A stretch of DNA of 64,000 nucleotides. It comes from Ceratothoa steindachneri. Taxonomy: Eukaryota > Arthropoda > Malacostraca > Isopoda > Cymothoidae. The first letter of the stretch is position 1. Each line of letters starts with the position of its first letter. The notes beneath the pieces were generated by a model. That model was not told where the DNA came from, made no database searches, and worked only from the letters and a program-made list of their open reading frames with translations. The translations under genes and the position numbers were made by a program. The DNA lies in contig OZ018324.1 in the NCBI GenBank assembly GCA_963969495.1, positions 50,362,361-50,426,360 of the forward strand, read 5' to 3'. Below are positions 57,226-64,000 of the stretch, in pieces.

Positions 57226-57282
<57 letters not shown>
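57226..57282. repeat. (TA)n microsatellite, left of transposase relic
   Basis: About 57 bases of TA. Confidence 0.97.
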
Positions 57283-57285
<3 letters not shown>

Positions 57286-57699
57286 ATCAAACATTTTAGA
57301 ATTTACCATATTATTCATAAATATGTCTGATAATAATTTATATTTTCCGAATAATGTTATATGTTTGAATTACTTAGTATATTACTAAATAGTGTCGAAT
57401 TAATAAAATGGTATATCTAATATCAGAATTTAACCAATATTTCTTATGTCAACTTAAATTTATAACTATTGTGTATTCAATATCGTTCTAAAATACTAAT
57501 AAGACTAAAATTATAGAACTTACCCAAGCCCAGAAAGCACAAACCCAACTTCTCCATAGCTAAGGGTTATCACAAGTAGAAATTACTAAAAAGGTAAAAT
57601 GTTCAGGTATAAAACGATACCACCATAAAACGATATCAAGAGACCATAGCAATTTTTATCAAGGAAGAGAAGAAGATAAAAACGTCTTACGACACCTTG

Positions 57700-58350
57700 A
57701 GTAAATATCGATCATTCGGTCTTCCCTGAAAAATCGCAGAAAAAAATCTGAACTTGCTAAGGAATTCAATGAAGTTTCAAGTTCAAAAATATCACTCCGA
57801 GCAGTTAGAAGGAGACTTAAAGATCAAGGGCTAAAAGGATGCAAGGCGAGAATAAGCCACGGATATCTGAGGTCAACACAAAAACCCGTATTCAGTGGTC
57901 AGCAACGAGGGATACATTATACCTCCTCACATCTTCCCCTAGGGCCTTAAGGTCAATGCAGACGTTTACATTGAGGTTCTGGAGACTGTAGTCAAGCCTT
58001 GGATGGACCAAGTAGCCGCGGGAAGGCCTTACGTTTTGCAGCAGGACTCTGCTCCCGCACACAAGGCAAAGAAGACACAGGCGTGGTTGCTCAACAGCGT
58101 CCCACCCCACTGGTCCCCAGACTCGTGGCCACCCACTCCTCCTACTACAGTCCCGTAGATTATTTTGTGTAGGGCGTTAGTGAGACGGATGACAACAGGG
58201 GTGCTCACAACCATTTAAGATCTCTGAGGGCCACCATTGTGTATGTAATAGCATCTGTTGACAATGACTCCATACATACCCAGGGCATGCATCCAGGTCA
58301 GGTCCCGCCTAAAGAAGGTCGTGAAGGCAGATGGTGGCTATTTCGAGTGA
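57700..58350 (+). pseudogene. DD37D-type Tc1/mariner transposase relic
   Basis: The plus strand reads RKKSELAKEFNEVSSSKISL with RAVRRRLKDQGLKG (second helix-turn-helix), then after a deletion KVNADVYIEVLETVVKPWMD, QVAAGRPYVLQQDSAPAHKA (catalytic Asp), KKTQAWLLNSVPPHWSPDSW, NPVDYFVWGVSE-like codons (third Asp) and a C-terminal [15 protein letters not shown] ending at 58350. About 100 residues with the first Asp are missing, and several frames are used. It lies between (TA)n arrays at 57226-57282 and 58417-58660. Related to 41165-41700. Confidence 0.75.
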
Positions 58351-58414
58351 TTACACAACTATGGATATCACTCGATTTGTATGTAAATTCTCATGAGAAT
58401 TTCTTGTTTCGTTT

Positions 58415-58988
<574 letters not shown>

Positions 58989-58999
58989 ATATATATATA

Positions 59000-59075
<76 letters not shown>
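58989..59075. repeat. (TA)n microsatellite
   Basis: About 87 bases of TA with two C interruptions at the left. Confidence 0.97.
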
Positions 59076-59081
<6 letters not shown>

Positions 59082-59899
59082 GAATCGATCAGTCAATTTC
59101 AAGACCAAAATTCAATCGAAATTTGAGAAGAAAACTTGTAGTCAGTGTCCAATATTGAGAGCCAAACCTTGGCTAAATAAAAGTGGGAATAGAAATAAAT
59201 TTCTCGCCAAAATGCTGAAGGCCAAATTGTACATCTCCATAGAAAGAATTGCAGGATGAAAAATCACGAGACCAAGAATCGTGGTGTGGTGTGAGTTGTT
59301 GAAGACTCGCTACCATAAAAAAAGACATCAAATTGCGCACGTGAGGTCGACAGCTTTATAGTGAGATGAATCTTGAAAATCACACCTCAAGCAGGCAAAA
59401 ATTACATATAGAGCAAATGGTATGGTACGTTGGCCGAAATGGTCGGTTTCTTGGACATGATAGATGGCAAGAAAATTACTCTGATGGTTGCTGATTTATT
59501 GGATTATTCGTCTGCGGCAACCTGGTCACCATAAAGGAATTGCTCTCACTAGATTGTGGTCTGCCTCCAGCGCCACAATAAGAAAAAATCGTCTAAAATA
59601 AAGAGAGTAACCGAAAGGGGAGTGCCCTAAGGAGGTGGGTAGGTAAACGTGGGGCCCCAAGAAGATACTGATACTATTGCGTGACCCATTGGTGTCGAAG
59701 GTGAGTTGGCACTGAGTAGTCTCCAAACAAACAGGAGGATATTGTTACAAATTTACTACCCTCACCTGGCATCCATCAGAGAGAGTACAAACTCTGAAAA
59801 ATAAATAAAATTTAACAAAATATTATTTCAAATCAAATATATAAAAACGACTATAAATACGAAACAAAATAGCAAGAGACACGCTGAGCCACCCTACGG
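59076..59899. other. Unassigned; may include the tail of the minus-strand LINE
   Basis: No clear frame. If the LINE to the right were full length its C-terminal part (including a possible RNase H) would fall here, but I could not confirm motifs. Confidence 0.3.
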
Positions 59900-62050
59900 T
59901 AGATATACCTCTCTCAAGAAGCAAAGAAAACCGCTAACAATAGACAAATAATATGGCAGAGGCTTGCCTCTTTCATGAAATTTATTACACCAACGTCTCG
60001 TGTGCAGAGGCTAGGCCAGTAAAGGCAAAAGCTTAGCTACTCCGCTCGTACCGGAATCTGGACAGATGCGGCGCTCGAAGCTGTGCACGACGAAAATCGT
60101 GTGATCTTCCCTGAGTCAACGAGGAGGCTCTCTTTACGGTACGTGGGAAAGGCACCAATTGCCAACTGGAGAACAATGTGGTGAATCGAATCCGTCATCC
60201 AAAATAATGTAGTGCTATCAGCACCAAAGGTGTTGAACGCCGCGTAGCGTAGAATGTCCTTGGCGCGAGTACAAGAGAATCCAAGGGTGCGAATATTTTT
60301 CTTCCCAGATTAGACGTCGGTCGAATACAAGAACAGGCAATCGGTGCGAGTCTACCACGTGCATATGGGCCTAATTTATTAGGCGATCCGGATGAGAGTG
60401 ATGCCTGTGCTGACTTAAGAACTGCAAGAGCTTAGTCTTAGCCAAAGGAAACCGAACTCCGAGCGATTTGTCATATCGAGAGGCGCGGCTCAGAGCCTGA
60501 TGGGACGTCTGCTCTAAAAGAAAAGGTAAAATTGTCTACTTAGAAGGTGGTGAAAACATCTGCCTCCAACGCCCAGACAACACCGTTAATGGGCATGACA
60601 AAGAGAGGGACGTTAATGACACTTCACTGTAAGACTCTCTTGCCTTACCTGCTCGGAAAGAGCTTCCGTCTCGTAGGCGTGATCGAGAATCTCTTAAAAA
60701 TTCAGACAGAAGAATGGTAAGGAATAATATCGCCCTAATAAAATAGGTGATTGAGACGTTAACGTATCCTCACGCAGTATCACAGTCATCATCATCACTA
60801 ACTCTATAATTTAAGAAGGGGATTTTTTTTAGTATTTGAATAATAATTTCATCTTAGTTTGGTTATGACATGTTTTTTTCTCAAAGTTATTTCTAATAAT
60901 TATTTTATAATATCAAAAAACAAAATGGTGAAGTTCAGAAATAAATATAAGTATCGAAATTTTGTGAATTTTTTTAAAACCTAAAGAATTACAAATGGTG
61001 AAGTTCAGAAAATTTATTTTTATATATATTCTTCTATAACTATATTTAAGCAACGTGATATTTTGAAAGGGGGGAAATTTAGTTTAGAATTCCTTTTTAA
61101 AATTATTATAATTGGCGAACTTCAGAAAATTTATTAAAATTTAACAATCGCTGCTTTTTTTTAGATTTTAAATTTTAATCAGGAGGGCGAAGCCATTGCC
61201 TGGTTCTCCAAATAAAAAAAAAATGCCGTGCCGATATACTGCCCCCAAAGGAAAGCCTTGCAGATAGCACTCTCCTGCCGGGGCAGAGCATCCAAAACGG
61301 AGATTATCTTTCGGAAGCCGCAATATGCAGATGACAGGTGAATTCCGCCTTCCATAGAATAAGCTAGCTTAACATTCACCAACTTCTCCATCAACTTGCA
61401 TACACCAAAAGTTATGGAAATTGGACATAAATCAACCTCAGTGGAATGATTCTTCATCGGTTTGCGCAAATCAAGCACGGTAGAATTTCGTCAGGAATCT
61501 AGGAATATATCTTCTTACTATATCCTTTTGAACAAAACTAATTGATAATCCAAACCTTGATTACTTATGCGTCGATCATAGCGTGCATGATCTCATCCGA
61601 ACTAAGGGCACTCAGGGAGCGAGAGGGGAACACGCATCGCTTAACGAAAACGTTTAATTGAAAGGTTCTTCGCCCCTTGATGTAAAGTCCATTTTGTGGC
61701 CTTTAGCGACCAAGTGCTGTACACGGAATGGTGGTGGAGCAGCAACTCGATTGTAGAATGTGGGTAAAACAGTCTCAAAGGAATCAAGGGTAGATATGAA
61801 GTACAAGATTGTAGTCCCGCCTTACTAGAGAACGAAGGGGGTGTTCCTGCTTGAGTCTTCCATACATTCCTTTGACACACGCTTCCACACCTTTTCAAGA
61901 GGAGGTTCTCCATTTGATTGGAGACACGTATAACGGCAAAGAAATGTGGCGAGTGTGCATCGAAACGAAACCTTAATCTGTTTCTCACCCGACTAAATTC
62001 ACAGATTGAAATCTTTCGGGCGGGACATGTAGTGCTTATATGCACATTGC
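59900..62050 (-). pseudogene. I/Jockey-like LINE ORF2 relic (RT)
   Basis: The minus strand from 62050 runs through a linker (YNRVAAPPPFRVQHLV) to the reverse transcriptase: VDLCPISITFGVCKLMEKLV, AYCGFRKIISVLDALPRQES (61440-61280), FFYLENQAMA, then after an insert (60800-61165) PINGVVWALEADVFTTF, YVDNFTFSF-like codons (decayed YVDDF) and DSIHHIVLQLAIGAF, VESLLVDSG-like codons. These wordings are typical of arthropod Jockey/I-type elements in which DPIHHQGLRLALGAF precedes VESLYVEAGE. Heavily mutated, with many stops. The endonuclease of probably the same element lies at 63060-63990. Confidence 0.7.
60800..61165. repeat. AT-rich insert in the LINE with short repeats
   Basis: Breaks the reverse transcriptase between the FFDLE and the PINGV blocks. 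Contains AATGGTGAAGTTCAGAAA-type words three times (about 60925, 60992 and 61113). Ends were not defined. Confidence 0.45.
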
Positions 62051-63059
62051 TTCTCTGTTAAGGCCACCCACTCTCGAACAACCATCAAACAAGCCAGATC
62101 CGTGAAAATCGGATGCCAAAAAAGAACTCAAAGGCTTCATCAACCACCTAAACTCCTCGAGTGAAATATGTAAGTTAGTTATTTATTTGAATGCTGCCCA
62201 GCGTGGTCGATCCAAGCACCACCAGGATGGATTTTAGAGGGGCAACTGCTTACTAAATGGTATTTTAATGGGGAAGTAATCGTATAGCAATGCCCTCTAG
62301 GCATTCCTATAATAAAATCCTCCTGGAAAACTTAAATTTATATATATTATGTATAAAATTCAAATCATTCATTTATTTTACTTAACTATTGACAATTAAA
62401 TCATTCATGTAATTTATGTATAATTTAATAATTCCCTTATTTATTTTACTTAACTTTTGTCCATTCAATCATTCAACTATTTTATGCATAACTTTTTGCA
62501 ATTCAATCCATTTATTTTATTCAACTTTTAATAATTCAATCATTCCGTGACGAGAAACAGATTTCATTTAACGCACAGATACAAAGAACATTTCTTAGAA
62601 TATCACGCACATACAAACGCACGCATTTCACCACTTGTGAAATAACGTGAAAAGACTCTCTCACTTGTATTCTCGTCGGCGTCATGTTAAGGTCAGTTCC
62701 CTCTTAACTTATTTTCTAAAATCACCCCATACTAGAGAGAGATCCTAATTCCCATTCACACTTTCATTGCATCCTCAATTCACTAATTAGAGTCGCTACA
62801 ACAAAACGATTACATTCGTAACATTAGAATCATTTTTCACATTCAACATCCATTTACAAAATTTATACGTTACACTTCACTTCATCTCGTCACGCGAAGT
62901 TATTTTCAACTCAAATTCAACCTTGCCTAATTTAACATAATTCAAATTAATACAATCTGTTTTGTTAATCTCTAATATATATATTATTTTCTTTAAAAAC
63001 TCGTTGCATTTATTTTCCATCTCACGTGATAAGCGTTTCTTTTGGCCTACATTATTCAT
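62051..63059. other. AT-rich dispersed repeat, no gene
   Basis: ATTCAATCATT(C/T)A words recur between 62340 and 62560. TATAGCAATGCCCTCTAGGC at 62284 nearly matches 2240. The 60-codon minus frame at 63059-62877 has no motif. Confidence 0.45.
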
Positions 63060-63990
63060 AATTCAAAAATCCCTTCAAGCAATCAAAATTTATGCGTGAA
63101 GAATATTGTATCATATACGCTATCTGGGTCAACGATATAGTATTCAACATTTGCATAAATCGTTACCATGAAGGTCGTCGATAACCCCTATCCAAATTAT
63201 GCGTATACTTCAGAAATGGAAAAGCACAGGTCAAGGTAAGAAAACCGAATTCTTATAGGGTAAGATGTGCCAATTCTTTCATATTAAGAAGCCTGATCTT
63301 CAGTTCTTCGATCAGTTACGCTAAGAAGTAGCCACAGGGCTGATTATTGGGTTCTCTAAGATGGGGTGTTTACGGTTAAGGTCCCCAATTAGCATAAATG
63401 GTCTCGGCAACAGTAGTCCGACACAGTGGAACCGTTAATTGAAATAGGCTAAGATCGAAGGTACATAGACGTGAAGAGTACTCCATAACAAGGAGGAGCT
63501 TAGCTACTACCGACTGAAAGAAGGCAATTTAGAGTCTAAAGAAGAATGGAGACAATACATCGGGTGTATTTTTTTAGCAAATTTAAAGCTCAAAGAACAA
63601 CGAGGGCGCATCACGCGGAAAGTTTCTAAGGCGAGATCTGTAAAGAAAGTGGTGAATATAGACTTTATGAAAAAGTGTTGAGTATTTATAGCTGCAGATC
63701 TTAGTGCAAGCATTGAAGACGTGCGACCAAACTGCAGTTGGTGTCAAGATGGCACAGAAATATCCAGATATCACCTGACATCTCATTTCGTGTGTGCAAA
63801 ATGATAGGTAATGAAAAGTTCGATGGGGGACTTTAGAAGAAGAAAAGTAGGAAGGATGCAGTGATGTTAAAAGCCACCACCCAAACCAGAGCAAAGAGGA
63901 TGGGGGAACCAGCCCCCATCTATTCTCAGCAGCCCCGAGCAGGGGTAAAAAAAGTTTGAACAGAAAATGACGAAAAGGGGTAAAATGGAA
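63060..63990 (-). pseudogene. LINE endonuclease-domain relic
   Basis: Minus-strand frames contain LPRPFMLIGDLNRKHPILE (GDLN for GDFN; about 63410-63350), the signature LPRPFxLxGDFNxHHPxW of Jockey/I-type APE endonucleases, preceded upstream by HVYVPSILAYFN. The frames nearer 63890-63507 are open but less certain. It would be the N-terminal part of the LINE at 59900-62050. Confidence 0.55.
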
Positions 63991-64000
63991 AAGTATAGAA

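Overview
This window looks like intergenic or heterochromatic DNA from an invertebrate animal, most likely an arthropod. The pointers are its transposon families (mariner, Tc1, hAT, CR1/L2-like, RTE, I/Jockey-like and Penelope-like elements), scattered GGTTAGGTTAGG-type strings, and eukaryote-style introns with matching splice phases inside one transposase gene. The species cannot be told from the sequence. I found no host gene, rRNA, tRNA or CRISPR array. Nearly everything recognisable is a transposable element, usually broken, or a simple or tandem repeat.

Layout: 0-9 kb holds a decayed LINE ORF1 (minus), a Penelope-like fragment (minus), thirteen-family (TA)n arrays beginning here, a hAT-like MITE sitting inside a (TA)n array, a Tc1 transposase split by a second hAT-type element, and an internally deleted mariner. 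9.3-12.2 kb is the best-preserved gene, a CR1/L2-like ORF2 of 932 codons with a probable catalytic substitution in its endonuclease. 12.2-22.5 kb is a patchwork of diverged satellite-like repeats (units of about 500 and 323 bp, in both orientations) interrupted by three LINE pieces between 15.7 and 20.8 kb.

23-27 kb carries two convergent copies of an unnamed protein family, with a third copy at 47.7-49.9 kb; this family is the best candidate here for something poorly described. 28-31 kb has an I-like LINE within RTE debris, then a 127-bp tandem array. 32.2-35.5 kb is a Penelope-like cluster: a 2.15-kb inverted dimer with 0.92-kb arms, plus a second family with an internal inversion. 37.5-40.4 kb is a nested stack (old CR1, with a mariner and an I-like LINE inside).

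41-43 kb holds two Tc1/mariner-superfamily elements. 43.03-46.16 kb is a hAT element with TIRs, an 8-bp target duplication and a four-exon transposase pseudogene. 48-51.3 kb has two mariners, one of them inserted in the third copy of the unnamed family. 52-64 kb is low-density: a MITE, a palindromic foldback element, LINE RT scraps, a DD37D-type transposase relic between (TA)n arrays, and a decayed I/Jockey-like LINE on the minus strand.

The genes do not form a pathway. What links them is insertion history: Tc1 and mariner copies use TA targets and often border (TA)n arrays, hAT elements leave 8-bp duplications, and retroelements show 5' truncation, inversion and nesting. Protein-family calls come from reading translations against remembered family consensus patterns; no database search was run.
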